Shown here: positions 1 to 9,038 of the stretch, piece by piece
How the letters are laid out: each line of letters starts with the position of its first letter
Position numbering within the stretch: the stretch's first letter is position 1
From: Solwaraspora sp. WMMD1047
Lineage (GTDB): Bacteria; Actinomycetota; Actinomycetes; Mycobacteriales; Micromonosporaceae
DNA: 64,000 nucleotides
Assembly: GCF_029626155.1 (NCBI RefSeq)
Contig: NZ_JARUBL010000001.1
Span: 558,001 to 622,000, forward strand
Reading direction: 5' to 3'
Program-made: the position numbers and the translations under genes
Notes under the pieces: model-generated
Databases searched by the model: none
Told to the model about the DNA's origin: nothing
Seen by the model: only the letters and a program-made list of their open reading frames with translations

Positions 1-1671
1 CTGCCGGCACTCGTCGATGGCCTGCCGGGCCTCTGGGCGGGGCGGGTCCACGATGCCGACCAGGGCGACCAGCACCACCCGGTCGAGCATCTCCTTCGGG
101 TCGTCGGCGGGGTCGAAGTCCGCCGCCGGGAAGTCCTCGATCCCGACCGCCATCACCCGCATGCCCTGCTCCGCCAGGCCCGCGTTGGCCCGGTCGAAGC
201 GCTCCCGGGCGTCGTCGTCCAGCGGTAGGACCCCGTCCTGGCCGAGGTAGCGGTCGCTGCGCTCGGTGAGCACATCGGGTGCGCCCTTGACGAAACAGCG
301 GACGATCTCGGCGCCGTCGTCGTTTGTCCAGCGGTGGAACGTCGCCATGAACTTGTAGTCCGAGTCGAACGGGATCTCCAACACCCGGGGCCGCTCCTGG
401 CGCAGCGCCGCCACGTCGATGCCGCCCTTCTCGGCGAGCACCACCATGGCGCCCTCGGTCGGGTCACCCACCACCTCCCCGTCCCGCAACACCGCGTCGG
501 TGCAGAGCGCCATCGCGATCAGCGCGTCGTTGACGGTGTCCGGCCGGGGTGATCCGTCCGTGGTGCGCAGCCGGCCGTCGGTCGAATATCCCTCCCCGGA
601 GACGGTGAACCGGCGGGCCGCCACCACCAGCTCCCGGGCGGTCATCTGGTTGAGGGTCAGGGTGCCGGTCTTGTCGGTGCAGATCTGTGACGTGCTGCCC
701 AGCGTCTCCACCGACGCCAGCCGCTTGACGATGGCACCCCGTCTGGCTAGCCGGCCGGTCCCCATCGCCAGGGTGAACGCCACCACCGCCGGCAGCCCCT
801 CCGGGATGGCCGCGACCGCCAACGAGACCGCGCTGATGAACAGGTCGCCGAACTCCTGGCCACGGATCAGTCCGAGCCCGAACACGACGACGATGACCAC
901 CCCGGCGATGATCGCCAGCGTACGGCTGAGGGTGTCGATCTGACGCTGCAGCGGCGTCGGACCCGGCTCGGCGGAGTGCAGCATGTCGGCGATCCGGCCG
1001 GTCTCGGTGCCCATCCCGGTGGCCGTGATCAGCGCCTCGCCCCGACCCCGGGTCACCGCCGTGTTCATGAACACCGAGGTGGTGCGGTCGCCCAGCGGGG
1101 CGTCCTCGGACACCGTCGCGTCGGCCGCCTTGTCGGCCGGCTGCGCCTCGCCGGTGAGCATCGACTCCTGGATCTCCAGCGAGGCCGAGGAGAGCAGCCG
1201 GCCGTCGGCCGGCACCCGGTCACCGGCCTCCAGCTCCACCACGTCACCGGGGACCAGGTCCGCCGCGTCCAGCCGGACGATCCGGCCGTCGCGGCGTACG
1301 GTCGCGGTGGTGTGGCTCATCCGCCGCAGCGCCTCCAGGCTGGCCTCGGCGCGGGACTCCTGGACGAACCCGATGGTGGCGTTGAGCAGCACCACGAGCG
1401 CGATCGCGATCGGCGTCTCCAGCTCCCGGCTGACCACCAGACTGACCACGGCGGCGGCCAGCAGGATGAGGATCAGCAGGTCCTGGAACTGCCGCAGGAA
1501 CGCCCGCCAGCGCGGCTCCCGGGCGGCCTCGGCGAGCCGGTTCGGGCCGTACCGCTCCAGCCGCCGGGCCGCCTCCGCCGAGGAGAGGCCGGCCCCGGGG
1601 TCGACGTCGAGTTCGCGGGCGGCGTCGGCCGCCGGCCGGGCGTGCCAGGTGCTGGTGCTCGACTCGGTCAC
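1..1671 (-). CDS. P2-type cation (Ca2+-like) transporting ATPase, C-terminus beyond window
   Basis: Membrane P-type ATPase that exports cations, probably Ca2+, using ATP. Read on the minus strand, the frame opens with GTG at 1671 and runs off the left edge, giving 557 codons. Visible in order: an N-terminal cation-ATPase domain (residues about 5-75), actuator TGEA motif (T173-E175), the AAIPEGLP membrane motif typical of P2 pumps, the phosphorylation site CTDKTGTLT (D333), the nucleotide-binding domain with a VKGAPD motif, and a GIVDPPRPE stretch near the cut. The canonical TGES is TGEA here. The start GTG overlaps an out-of-frame ATGA; upstream ATGs are out of frame. Ca2+ specificity is inferred from PEGLP and overall order. 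The final membrane helices are not in the window. Confidence 0.93.
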   Translation of the reverse strand, partial: MTESSTSTWHARPAADAARELDVDPGAGLSSAEAARRLERYGPNRLAEAAREPRWRAFLRQFQDLLILILLAAAVVSLVVSRELETPIAIALVVLLNATIGFVQESRAEASLEALRRMSHTTATVRRDGRIVRLDAADLVPGDVVELEAGDRVPADGRLLSSASLEIQESMLTGEAQPADKAADATVSEDAPLGDRTTSVFMNTAVTRGRGEALITATGMGTETGRIADMLHSAEPGPTPLQRQIDTLSRTLAIIAGVVIVVVFGLGLIRGQEFGDLFISAVSLAVAAIPEGLPAVVAFTLAMGTGRLARRGAIVKRLASVETLGSTSQICTDKTGTLTLNQMTARELVVAARRFTVSGEGYSTDGRLRTTDGSPRPDTVNDALIAMALCTDAVLRDGEVVGDPTEGAMVVLAEKGGIDVAALRQERPRVLEIPFDSDYKFMATFHRWTNDDGAEIVRCFVKGAPDVLTERSDRYLGQDGVLPLDDDARERFDRANAGLAEQGMRVMAVGIEDFPAADFDPADDPKEMLDRVVLVALVGIVDPPRPEARQAIDECRQ

Positions 1672-1760
1672 CCGCTCATCGTCGCCGACAACGCGCGATC
1701 ATGCAGTCGGCGGGCTGATCTCGCCCGAGCTCACCCATGGTGCGGTGCAACAATGATCAC

Positions 1761-2369
1761 GTGAGCGGGGACAACGGGTGGGTGAAACTCACCGAGAGCA
1801 ACCCGGGCCATTCGCAGTGGTACATCGACCGGTTCCGGGCGTTGGCCGACGGCGGCTCGGACCTGGCCGGCGAGGCGCGCCTGGTCGACGCGATGCTGCC
1901 GCGCGGGTCGCGGGTGCTCGACGCGGGCAGCGGCACCGGCCGGGTGGGGGGACACCTCGCCGCCGCCGGCCACCAGGTGGTCGGCGTGGACCTCGACCCG
2001 CTCCTGGTCGAGTCCGCCCGGCAGGACCACCCCGGCCCGCAGTGGCTGGTCGGCGACCTGGCCGAGCTGGACCTGCCGGCCCGCGGCATCGCCGAGGGCT
2101 TCGACGCGATCGTCTGCGCCGGGAACGTGATGACGTTCGTCGCTCCGGCCACCCGCCGGGAGATCCTGCGGCGGATGCGGGCGCACCTGCGCGACGGCGG
2201 CCGGGTGGTGATCGGCTTCGGCGCCGGCCGGGGCTACGAGTTCGCCGACTTCCTCGCCGACGCCCGGGCCGGCGGGCTCGCACCGGACCTGCTGCTGTCG
2301 ACCTGGGACCTGCGCCCGTTCGGCGACGACGCGGACTTCCTCGTCGCGGTGCTGTCACCGACGGCGTGA
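1761..2369 (+). CDS. class I SAM-dependent methyltransferase
   Basis: Small cytosolic methyltransferase of about 202 residues. It has motif I (LDAGSGTGRVG, residues about 53-63), an acidic motif after strand 2 (VVGVDLD) and a post-motif region with GDLAELDLP, all typical of the Rossmann-fold SAM-binding domain. The substrate cannot be read from the sequence. GTG at 1761 is chosen because it removes eight poorly conserved-looking residues; ATG at 1737 is in frame and is the alternative. It is divergent from the P-type ATPase, whose start lies 90 bases away, so the short gap must hold both promoters. Confidence 0.85.
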   Translation: MSGDNGWVKLTESNPGHSQWYIDRFRALADGGSDLAGEARLVDAMLPRGSRVLDAGSGTGRVGGHLAAAGHQVVGVDLDPLLVESARQDHPGPQWLVGDLAELDLPARGIAEGFDAIVCAGNVMTFVAPATRREILRRMRAHLRDGGRVVIGFGAGRGYEFADFLADARAGGLAPDLLLSTWDLRPFGDDADFLVAVLSPTA

Positions 2370-2411
2370 CGGCCGATAGGCGGCACGCGGGCAACCCGGC
2401 ATGATGCCACG

Positions 2412-3734
2412 GTGGACCCCCGCCGCCTGATGATGCTGGACACCTACCGCTATCCGAAAGGCGCCAGCCCGGTCGCCGTCATGATCGACGGATACCCGAA
2501 CTATCACCACGTCATGGCGGCGCCGGGTCGGGACTGGCCGATGGTGATGCTGGAGGCGGGGATCAACCCGGTCCGGATGGTGCGGGCTCCCGACGAGGTA
2601 CGGCGTCCGGTGATCGCCATCCGGTCCAGCCCGTGGAAGGCCGGGCAGGCATCCAATCCGTGGCACGACGAGTTCGACCTCGACCACGGGCACGTGCGGT
2701 ACTACGGCGACCACAAGCCCTCGACGAACGCCCGGGTAGGCACCACCGTCGGCAATCAGGCGCTACTGGAGGCGTGGAGACACCATGCCGGGACCAGCGC
2801 GTACGAGCGGTCGCTGGCGCCGCCGCTGCTGGTGTTCCGCTCGACGACCGTGCGCCGGGGTGGCCAACGCATCGTCAAGGGACACGTTGAATTCTGCGGC
2901 GTGGCCGTGATCGAGCGGTTGGAACACATCGTGCAGCGCGATCCCGAGTCGGGCCAGAGCTTCCCCAATCTGGTGCTGGATCTCGCCGTACTCGATCTGG
3001 CCGACACCGGCGACACGCTGGACCCGCGCTGGATCGACGACCGGCGCGACGAGCAGCTCACCACCGAACAGACCCAGTCGCGCGCGCCGGAGTCGTGGCA
3101 GCGGTGGGTCCGGGAGGGTCGGGCGGCGATCCCCCGGGTCCGCCGCCGGGTGGTCTCCTCCCGGGTCAGGACCACCGCCGAACAGCTCCCGGAGCCGGGC
3201 TCCGCCGAGTACGAGGCGCTGCGCCGCATCCACGCCTTCTTCGACCACCGCAAGCACGCGTTCGAGCTGCTGGCGTCGCGGGTGGCCGCCCAACTGCTCG
3301 GCGGGTCGGGAGCCGTCTACCGGGACGGTTGGCTGACCCGGGCCGGCGGCGACGGCGGGATGGACTTCGTCGGCCGACTCGACGTCGGCTCACCGGCCAG
3401 CAACACCCCGTTGGTCGTGCTCGGCCAGGCAAAGTGCGTCCAGCTCGGCAGGTCGATCAGCCCGGACGAGGTGGCCCGGGTGGTCGCCCGGCTCCGGCGC
3501 GGCTGGATCGGCGTCTTCGTCACCACCGGGACCTTCTCCAAGCAGGCCCAGGTCGAGGTGATCGACGACCAGTACCCGCTGGTGCTGGTCAACGGGCGGG
3601 TTCTGGTCGAACAGGTCCTCCGGATGGCGGCGGCCGACCACGATGGCGACCTCGACGCGTTGCTGCGCTCGGTCGACGCCGGCTACCCGGACGCGGTGAC
3701 GCACCGCCGCCCGGAGGAGATCCTGGGCGCCTGA
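2412..3734 (+). CDS. MspJI/AspBHI-like modification-dependent restriction endonuclease
   Basis: A 440-residue stand-alone nuclease predicted to recognise modified cytosine and cut nearby DNA. The N-terminal half (about 1-230) resembles the AspBHI N-terminal recognition region. The C-terminal third (about 265-405) is a Mrr-like catalytic domain. Its active site is visible as D318, then exactly 20 residues, then Q339-A-K341, inside GGDGGMDFVG and LGQAKC; D-x20-QxK is the MspJI-family pattern. No methyltransferase or restriction partner lies next to it, which fits a type IIM/IV enzyme that attacks foreign modified DNA. GTG start at 2412 follows the previous gene by 42 bases. Family placement rests on motif and layout, without a database search. 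Confidence 0.8.
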   Translation: MDPRRLMMLDTYRYPKGASPVAVMIDGYPNYHHVMAAPGRDWPMVMLEAGINPVRMVRAPDEVRRPVIAIRSSPWKAGQASNPWHDEFDLDHGHVRYYGDHKPSTNARVGTTVGNQALLEAWRHHAGTSAYERSLAPPLLVFRSTTVRRGGQRIVKGHVEFCGVAVIERLEHIVQRDPESGQSFPNLVLDLAVLDLADTGDTLDPRWIDDRRDEQLTTEQTQSRAPESWQRWVREGRAAIPRVRRRVVSSRVRTTAEQLPEPGSAEYEALRRIHAFFDHRKHAFELLASRVAAQLLGGSGAVYRDGWLTRAGGDGGMDFVGRLDVGSPASNTPLVVLGQAKCVQLGRSISPDEVARVVARLRRGWIGVFVTTGTFSKQAQVEVIDDQYPLVLVNGRVLVEQVLRMAAADHDGDLDALLRSVDAGYPDAVTHRRPEEILGA

Positions 3735-3770
3735 CCGCCGCCCTCGGCGCCGGGCGGGTGGGCGAGCGAT

Positions 3771-3836
3771 CAAGATCGAATGATGAAAACGGTCGCTATG
3801 GAGGGCCGTAGCGACCGTTTTCATCACTGGATCTTG
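3771..3836. terminator. strong bidirectional hairpin between convergent genes
   Basis: Perfect 17-bp arms at 3782-3798 and 3809-3825 (GATGAAAACGGTCGCTA and its complement) enclose a 10-base loop. They are extended by outer 7-bp arms at 3771-3777 and 3830-3836. The hairpin separates the convergent restriction enzyme and FAD oxidoreductase genes, and the stop of the minus-strand gene lies inside it. Confidence 0.8.
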
Positions 3837-5002
3837 GGACTGTGATCCGGATCGACGGCAAGCCGTTCGAAGCGGAACGCTGCCAGGGCGTCGTCGACGT
3901 CCTCGCCGAGCACCTCGCGGGCGACCAGGTCGCCGGCGTGCAGGCACAGTGTCGCGCCGCTGTGTGACACGGCGAAGTGGAAGTTCGGCAGCTCGACCAC
4001 CCGCCCCAGCACCGGCAGCCCGTCGCCGGGGATCGGCCGCTCACCCACCCGGACGCTCTCGACCGTTACGGTCCGCGGTCCCGGCCTGATGCTCTCGACC
4101 GGCATCGTGCGCAGCCCCGGCAGGAGCGCCCGGACGGCATCGAGCACCGCCTCGACGGCCGACCGGTCGACGGCGAACTCGCCGGTCTCCGACGGGTACG
4201 CCGCGTCGTCCACGTCCGGGCTGTGCAGCAGCAGCCGCCCGCCGCCGTCCGGGCGCAGGTGCACCCGTGGGGCGTGTACGACCCGGGACACCGCGACCGG
4301 TGCCGGCGCCGTGTAGATGAGCACGCCCCGGGTGTTGCGCATCGGCAGGGCCAGCCCGGCGAGGGCGGCGATGCCGGCGGCCTGCGGCCCCGCGCAGTTG
4401 ACGACCGCGTCCGCCACGAGTCGCCGCCCCGACCTGAGCCGGACCGCGCGCACCAACCCGCCGGCCACCTCCAGGTCGGTGACGGCGTCGCCGTCGACCA
4501 GTTCGGCGCCGCGCCCGGTCGACGCGGAGAGCAGGTGCCCGATCAGCCGGATCGGGTCGACCCACCCCTCGGCCGGAAACCAGGCGATCCCGTCGGCCGG
4601 CAGCTCGGCAGGGGCGAGGTCCGGTTCGAGGCGCAGCGCCTCGGCCCGATCGAGCCAGCGCGCCTCGTACCCATACCCGAGGACCCCGGCGACCTTGCGG
4701 CGGAGACGCTCCGCCCCGGCGTGGTCGGCGGCCCACTCCAGGTTCCCGCCGTCGTGGTACCAGCCGCCAGCGGGCACCTCGGCCGCCAGCCTGCGGTGGG
4801 CGGCCATCCCCGCGACGCGCAGATCGTGGTACGCCCGCGGCTGCTTGCCGCAGGAGTTGAGCCACGAGAAGGTCGCGCCGGACGTCCCGCCCGCCGCGGC
4901 GCCTGCGTCCACGACGGTGACCCGGGCGCCGCGCCGGGTCAGCGTGTCGGCCACCGCCGCGCCGTAGACGCCGGCACCGACGACCACCACCTGCCGCACC
5001 AT
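3824..5002 (-). CDS. FAD-dependent oxidoreductase, DAO (glycine/D-amino-acid oxidase) superfamily
   Basis: A 392-residue flavoprotein. The N-terminus carries the dinucleotide-binding fingerprint VVVGAGVYGAAVADTL (residues about 4-19) and the acidic end of strand 2 (VTVVDAG). A second FAD motif, VNCAGPQA, is near residue 205, as in DAO-family oxidases and dehydrogenases of amines or amino acids. The substrate is not evident. The gene is 134 bases downstream of the glyoxalase-fold gene on the same strand, so co-transcription is possible. The TGA stop falls in the hairpin shared with the convergent nuclease gene. Confidence 0.85.
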   Translation of the reverse strand: MVRQVVVVGAGVYGAAVADTLTRRGARVTVVDAGAAAGGTSGATFSWLNSCGKQPRAYHDLRVAGMAAHRRLAAEVPAGGWYHDGGNLEWAADHAGAERLRRKVAGVLGYGYEARWLDRAEALRLEPDLAPAELPADGIAWFPAEGWVDPIRLIGHLLSASTGRGAELVDGDAVTDLEVAGGLVRAVRLRSGRRLVADAVVNCAGPQAAGIAALAGLALPMRNTRGVLIYTAPAPVAVSRVVHAPRVHLRPDGGGRLLLHSPDVDDAAYPSETGEFAVDRSAVEAVLDAVRALLPGLRTMPVESIRPGPRTVTVESVRVGERPIPGDGLPVLGRVVELPNFHFAVSHSGATLCLHAGDLVAREVLGEDVDDALAAFRFERLAVDPDHSPKIQ

Positions 5003-5136
5003 ACGGACAAGTATCGACCGGGCGGTGCCGGTTGCCGCCCGACGGCGAACAGGTTGGCGACTTCACGCAACAGGAAACCGACGTCACCAGGCTGGACACG
5101 ATCAGGGCGAGGTGGTCGACGCCCGGCGAAGATCGG

Positions 5137-5847
5137 TCAGCTGGTCGTGAGGCAGAACGGTTTGCCGGCCGGGTCGGCGTACACCCGGAAGGATTTTCCG
5201 CCGCCGGGCAGCCTGGTGGCGCCCAGCGCGAGCGTGGCCGGTTCGGCGGCGTCGATGTCGTCGACCGCCACGTCCAGGTGGAACTGCTGGGGGTGCGCCG
5301 GGTCCGGCCAGCGCGGCGCCGTGTAGTCGGCCACCTGCTGGAACAGCACCGGCTGCTCGCCGTCGTTGCCGATCATCGCCATCCCGTCGGCGTCGTAGGT
5401 GACCGGCTTGCCGAGCAGCTCCGCGTAGAAGGCACTCAGCGCCGAGGCGTCCGGGCAGTCCAGCGTCACGCCCATCAGAGTGGTGCCCGGATTGTCAGCC
5501 TTCAGGCAGAGGTCGAACGGATGCCCGGCCGGGTCGGCGACGGTGTGCCAGGTCTCGCCCCGCGCTAGCAGGGTGCCGCCGAGCGCGACGGCGCGTTCCA
5601 GGCCGGCCTCCAGATCGGGCACCCGCAGGTCCAGGTGTGCCTGCTGCGGCCGGTCCTGACCTGGCCACTGCGGCGGCTGGTGCTCCGGGACCGCCTGCAG
5701 GCCGATCAGCCAGCCGTCCGGGGTGTCGAGCGCGATCCACTCGTCGTCCGCGTCGCGCTCCGTCCACCCGGCCAGCTCCCGGTAGAAGGCCGACAGACGG
5801 GCGATCTCAGTCGTGTCGAGCACGACCATTTCCAGCTTTCCGATCAT
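5137..5847 (-). CDS. tandem VOC (glyoxalase/bleomycin-resistance fold) protein
   Basis: 236 residues built of two glyoxalase-like halves (about 1-115 and 120-236). Each contains a typical SAFY(R/A)EL helix and an ADPAG(H/K)PF C-terminal strand. Such proteins are metal-dependent lyases, isomerases or dioxygenases, or binding proteins for drugs; no specific substrate can be named. ATG at 5847 is selected because a GGGGAG ribosome site precedes it, although the frame stays open up to 6192. It is divergent from the HhH protein and upstream of the FAD oxidoreductase on the same strand. Confidence 0.88.
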   Translation of the reverse strand: MIGKLEMVVLDTTEIARLSAFYRELAGWTERDADDEWIALDTPDGWLIGLQAVPEHQPPQWPGQDRPQQAHLDLRVPDLEAGLERAVALGGTLLARGETWHTVADPAGHPFDLCLKADNPGTTLMGVTLDCPDASALSAFYAELLGKPVTYDADGMAMIGNDGEQPVLFQQVADYTAPRWPDPAHPQQFHLDVAVDDIDAAEPATLALGATRLPGGGKSFRVYADPAGKPFCLTTS

Positions 5848-6034
5848 CGAGCACTCCCCTGTGCGCCTGGTACGGCTGTCGAGCCGCATCCTGCCCGTCG
5901 GGTGCGACAGAATCACCGGGTGGCCGAGGCGCCGCCGGTTCCCACCCGCCACCCGGGCAGGCGCCCGTCCGGCCGGTCGATTGACGGGGCCGGGCCGCGG
6001 GTTTGCCGGCCGGTTCATCGGGCACCTGCCCGTC

Positions 6035-6688
6035 ATGGCGCGAAACGACGCTCGTACCGTCTCCGTTCTGGTCGACCGGTATGGCCGCACCTTCGCCGAC
6101 GAGGCCGGCATCACTCTCGCCGACAAGCCGGCGCCGCTGTACCAGTTGCTGGTGCTCGCCACGCTGCTCAGCGCCCGGATCACCGCCGGCATCGCGGTCG
6201 CCGCGGCCCGCGAGCTGTTCCGGGCCAGCTACCGGACCCCCGCCGCGATGCGCGACGCGAGCTGGCAGGACCGGGTCGACGCGCTCGGTCGCGGCCACTA
6301 CCGGCGGTACGACGAGCGCACCGCGACCATGCTCGGCGACGGCGCACAACTCTGCCTGGACCGGTGGCGCGGCGATCTGCGCCGCCTGCACCAGTCCGCG
6401 CCTGGTGACGTGCGTGGGCTGCGTCGGCTGTTGACCGAGTTTCCCGGCATCGGCCCGACCGGGGCGGACATCTTCCTGCGGGAGTCGCAGGCGGTCTGGG
6501 CCGACGTCGCGCCGTTCGTCGACCGCCGGGCCGCCGACGGGGCGCGGCGACTGGGGCTGCCCAGCTCGGCCGAGGGCCTCGCCGGGCTGGTCGGGCCGGC
6601 GGAGCTGCCCGGACTGCTGTCGGCGCTGGTCCGGGTGGCCCGCGACCGGCAGGCCGCCGAGGCGGTACTGGCCGAGGCGAAGGGCTGA
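6035..6688 (+). CDS. HhH-GPD-like (endonuclease III superfamily) protein without Fe-S cluster
   Basis: 217-residue protein with the helix-hairpin-helix core LLTEFPGIGPTGADIFL (residues about 130-146) followed by AFVDRRA-type sequence (actually APFVDRRAAD), which matches the position of the catalytic Asp of DNA glycosylases. The Lys that bifunctional endonuclease III enzymes carry in the hairpin is absent, and there is no C-terminal Cys cluster. It is therefore either a monofunctional glycosylase or a non-catalytic relative. ATG 6035 follows a long in-frame open stretch from 5813; the later ATG is preferred because similarity to the fold begins just after it. Confidence 0.7.
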   Translation: MARNDARTVSVLVDRYGRTFADEAGITLADKPAPLYQLLVLATLLSARITAGIAVAAARELFRASYRTPAAMRDASWQDRVDALGRGHYRRYDERTATMLGDGAQLCLDRWRGDLRRLHQSAPGDVRGLRRLLTEFPGIGPTGADIFLRESQAVWADVAPFVDRRAADGARRLGLPSSAEGLAGLVGPAELPGLLSALVRVARDRQAAEAVLAEAKG

Positions 6689-6705
6689 CCGGCTGACCAC
6701 GGCCC

Positions 6706-6789
6706 CGGCCAGCGTCAGCCGGCCAGCGCCGCTCGGCCAGCGTCAGCCGGCCAGCGCCGCTCGGCCAGCGTCAGCCGGCCAGCGCTGCT
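6706..6789. repeat. three tandem 28-bp repeats in a convergent gap
   Basis: Three head-to-tail 28-bp units (6706-6733, 6734-6761, 6762-6789), the last with one change. Each unit itself contains two CGGCCAGCG half-copies. They are followed at about 6805-6870 by a looser GGTCAGGG-type repeat. The block lies between convergent genes and has no coding potential of its own; it may act in termination. Confidence 0.85.
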
Positions 6790-6850
6790 CCGTCGGGGAC
6801 AGCCGGTCAGGGACGGCGGGTCAGGGCCGCTCGGTCAGGGGCGGGGCCGG

Positions 6851-7345
6851 TCAGGGGCGGCGGGTCAGGGCGTCGCGGGCGATGGTGGCCCGGTCGGCGG
6901 CGGCCTGTTCGGCCTGCCGGCGCTCCTGCGCCGCCCGGACGTCGTACGCCGCGCGGGACGAGGCGATCTCGTTCTGGTGGGTTTCGGTCCAGGTGATCAG
7001 GGCCTTGATGGTGTCGTGCAGGGTCGCGCCCAGCGCGGTCAGCTCGTAGTCGACCCGGGGCGGGACCTGTGGATACACGGTCCGGCTGACCAGTCCGTCG
7101 CGTTCGAGATGGCGCAGCGTCCGGGCGAGCATGCGTTGGCTGATGCCGTCGATCATCCGGCGTAGCTCGGTGAAGCGCAGGCTCCGGCGCTCCAGCAGCG
7201 CGATCACCAGCAGGGACCACTTGTCGGCGACCCGATCCAGAATCTGCCGGACCTCGCAGTCCTCGCGGGTGTCCCACTGGAACACGTCGTAGTCGGTGTC
7301 GGTATCCCCGCAGTTACCGAGGGACGGCGAAGTTCCGTCTTCCAT
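6851..7345 (-). CDS. HxlR-family winged-helix regulator
   Basis: 164-residue repressor-type DNA-binding protein. The winged helix spans about residues 20-125. It has the family's conserved cysteine just before the first helix (EDCEVRQILDRVADKWSLLVI), the residue used for redox or aldehyde sensing in characterised relatives, and the recognition region FTELRRMIDGISQRMLARTLRHLERDGLV. The C-terminus is a charged Ala/Arg/Glu-rich helix. ATG 7345 is chosen; GTG 7351 is two codons upstream. It is divergent from an MFS exporter with an 82-base gap, so it probably controls that gene. Confidence 0.9.
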   Translation of the reverse strand: MEDGTSPSLGNCGDTDTDYDVFQWDTREDCEVRQILDRVADKWSLLVIALLERRSLRFTELRRMIDGISQRMLARTLRHLERDGLVSRTVYPQVPPRVDYELTALGATLHDTIKALITWTETHQNEIASSRAAYDVRAAQERRQAEQAAADRATIARDALTRRP

Positions 7346-7374
7346 GGTCACCGATGGTGCCCGACGATCCTCCT

Positions 7375-7391
7375 GGTTACAAGAAGGAACC
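7375..7391. promoter_or_regulatory. possible HxlR operator (GGTT-N9-AACC)
   Basis: A 17-bp imperfect dyad, GGTT and AACC separated by nine bases, lies between the divergent HxlR regulator and MFS genes, 36 bases before the exporter start. The form and place fit an autoregulatory site, but symmetry is short. Confidence 0.35.
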
Positions 7392-7427
7392 GACCTGCGC
7401 AGCGAGAACCACGGGGAGGAGTCTGCG

Positions 7428-8909
7428 ATGTCTTCGGCACAGGCCCGAACGGACCGTCGGGCGTGGGGGGTGCTGGTTGTGCTCTGTGGAGCGATCTTCC
7501 TGGAAGGGATCGACGTCGCGATGCTCAACGTGGCGTTGCCGGCGATCCGGGCGGATCTCGGACTGTCGACCGGCATGCTCAGCGGAGTGGTCAGCGCGTA
7601 CGTGCTCGGCTACGGCGGTTTCATGCTGCTCGGCGGCCGGGCCGCCGACCTGCTCGGCCGCCGCCGGATGTTCCTGACCTGGCTGGTCGTGTTCCTGGTC
7701 TTCTCCGGCCTCGGCGGGTTCGCCACCGAGGGTTGGCTGCTGCTGGTGGCCCGGTTCATCACCGGTGTCGCCGCGGCGTTCCTGGCGCCGGCCGGGCTGG
7801 CGCTGATCACCGGCTACTTCCCCGAGGGTCCGCTACGCACCCGGGCCCTCGGCGTGTACGCCGGCATCGCCTCCGGCGGCTTTCTGCTCGGCCTGGTCGC
7901 CGGCGGTCTGCTCGTGTCGGTGGGCTGGCGTTGGGTCTTCTTTGCCCCGGTGCTGATGTCGGCCGCCATCCTGCTGGCCGCCATCCCGCTCATCGAGGAG
8001 CCCACCCGCCCGGCCGATGGCCCCACCCGCCCGACCGGCGAGCCCGCCCACGCACCCCGGACCGCTCAACCCACCCGGCCCGGCGAATCCGGCAAGCGGT
8101 TCGATCTGCCGGGTGCGGTCACCATCACCGGCGCGATGTTGCTGCTCGCGTACGGCGTGGTTCGGCTCGAACATGGCGCGGCCGGTCTGGCCGGCACCAG
8201 CGGGGTGCTCGCGGCCGGGGTGGCGCTGCTCGCGCTCTTCGTGGTGATCGAGCGCCGGTCGGCCGACCCGCTGGTGCGACTGGGCATCCTGCGGTCGGCG
8301 CCGCTGGTGCGGACCAACCTCGGCGCCCTGCTGTTCATGATGGCGTTCGCCGGTTTCCAGTTCATGCTGACGCTCTATCTGCAGGAACTGCGTGGGTGGA
8401 GCCCGCTGCAGACCGGCCTGGCGATGGTGGTCGTCGCCATCGACGTGGCGCTCGCCCCGACGGTCACGCCGTGGCTGGTCAACCGGTTCGGCAACGGTCG
8501 GGTGCTGTTCGTGGGGATGGTGCTCGGCGCGTTGGCGTACGCGTTGTTCCTGCCGGTGGCGTCGGACTGGACCTACGCGGCGATGCTGCCGAGCCTGTTG
8601 CTTATCGGTCTGGCGTTCTCGCTGGTGTATGGGCCGTTGACGATGGCCGCCACCGAGGGTGTCGAGGACGGGGAGCACGGTCTGGCCGGTGGTCTGCTCT
8701 ACACCTCCATCCAGTTCGGAACGGCGCTCGGGCTCTCGGCGGTGACGGCGGTGGCGGCCATCCGGGCGGTCGACGGCTCCGAGCTGGATGCCATCCGCGC
8801 GGGACTGGCGGTCTCCGCGATTGCGGCGGCGCTTGCCGCCACCTCCGCCGCCCCCGCCCTCCGTCACCCCGCGCCAAACCCGGAGCCGGTGAACTTTCGG
8901 CCCTTATAG
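7428..8909 (+). CDS. MFS drug exporter, DHA2 (EmrB/QacA, 14-helix) type
   Basis: 493-residue inner-membrane antiporter. It has the first helix with FLEGIDVAMLNVALPAI (motif D1-like), loop 2-3 GGRAADLLGRRRMF (motif A), and about 14 hydrophobic segments. A Pro/Thr/Arg-rich cytoplasmic loop at about 190-225 (PTRPADGPTRPTGE) is unusual for the family. The start at 7428 is set by an ACGGGGAGGAG ribosome site eight bases upstream. Divergent pairing with an HxlR sensor suggests export of a reactive or toxic small molecule. Confidence 0.9.
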   Translation: MSSAQARTDRRAWGVLVVLCGAIFLEGIDVAMLNVALPAIRADLGLSTGMLSGVVSAYVLGYGGFMLLGGRAADLLGRRRMFLTWLVVFLVFSGLGGFATEGWLLLVARFITGVAAAFLAPAGLALITGYFPEGPLRTRALGVYAGIASGGFLLGLVAGGLLVSVGWRWVFFAPVLMSAAILLAAIPLIEEPTRPADGPTRPTGEPAHAPRTAQPTRPGESGKRFDLPGAVTITGAMLLLAYGVVRLEHGAAGLAGTSGVLAAGVALLALFVVIERRSADPLVRLGILRSAPLVRTNLGALLFMMAFAGFQFMLTLYLQELRGWSPLQTGLAMVVVAIDVALAPTVTPWLVNRFGNGRVLFVGMVLGALAYALFLPVASDWTYAAMLPSLLLIGLAFSLVYGPLTMAATEGVEDGEHGLAGGLLYTSIQFGTALGLSAVTAVAAIRAVDGSELDAIRAGLAVSAIAAALAATSAAPALRHPAPNPEPVNFRPL

Positions 8910-9038
8910 GGCCAATGTCGACCAAGATCTATCTGTGGTGGTGAAGGGGGTGGCGGGGGGAGTGGGGGTGGACTTAGCATTCTGGACGGACGGTGTGGGT
9001 GCGGACTCAGGCCGTGAGCATGAGACGGGGGAATCGTC

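Noticed and set aside
6035-6688. Assignment as true endonuclease III
   Set aside because: The hairpin Lys and the four-Cys cluster are missing, so only superfamily membership is claimed.
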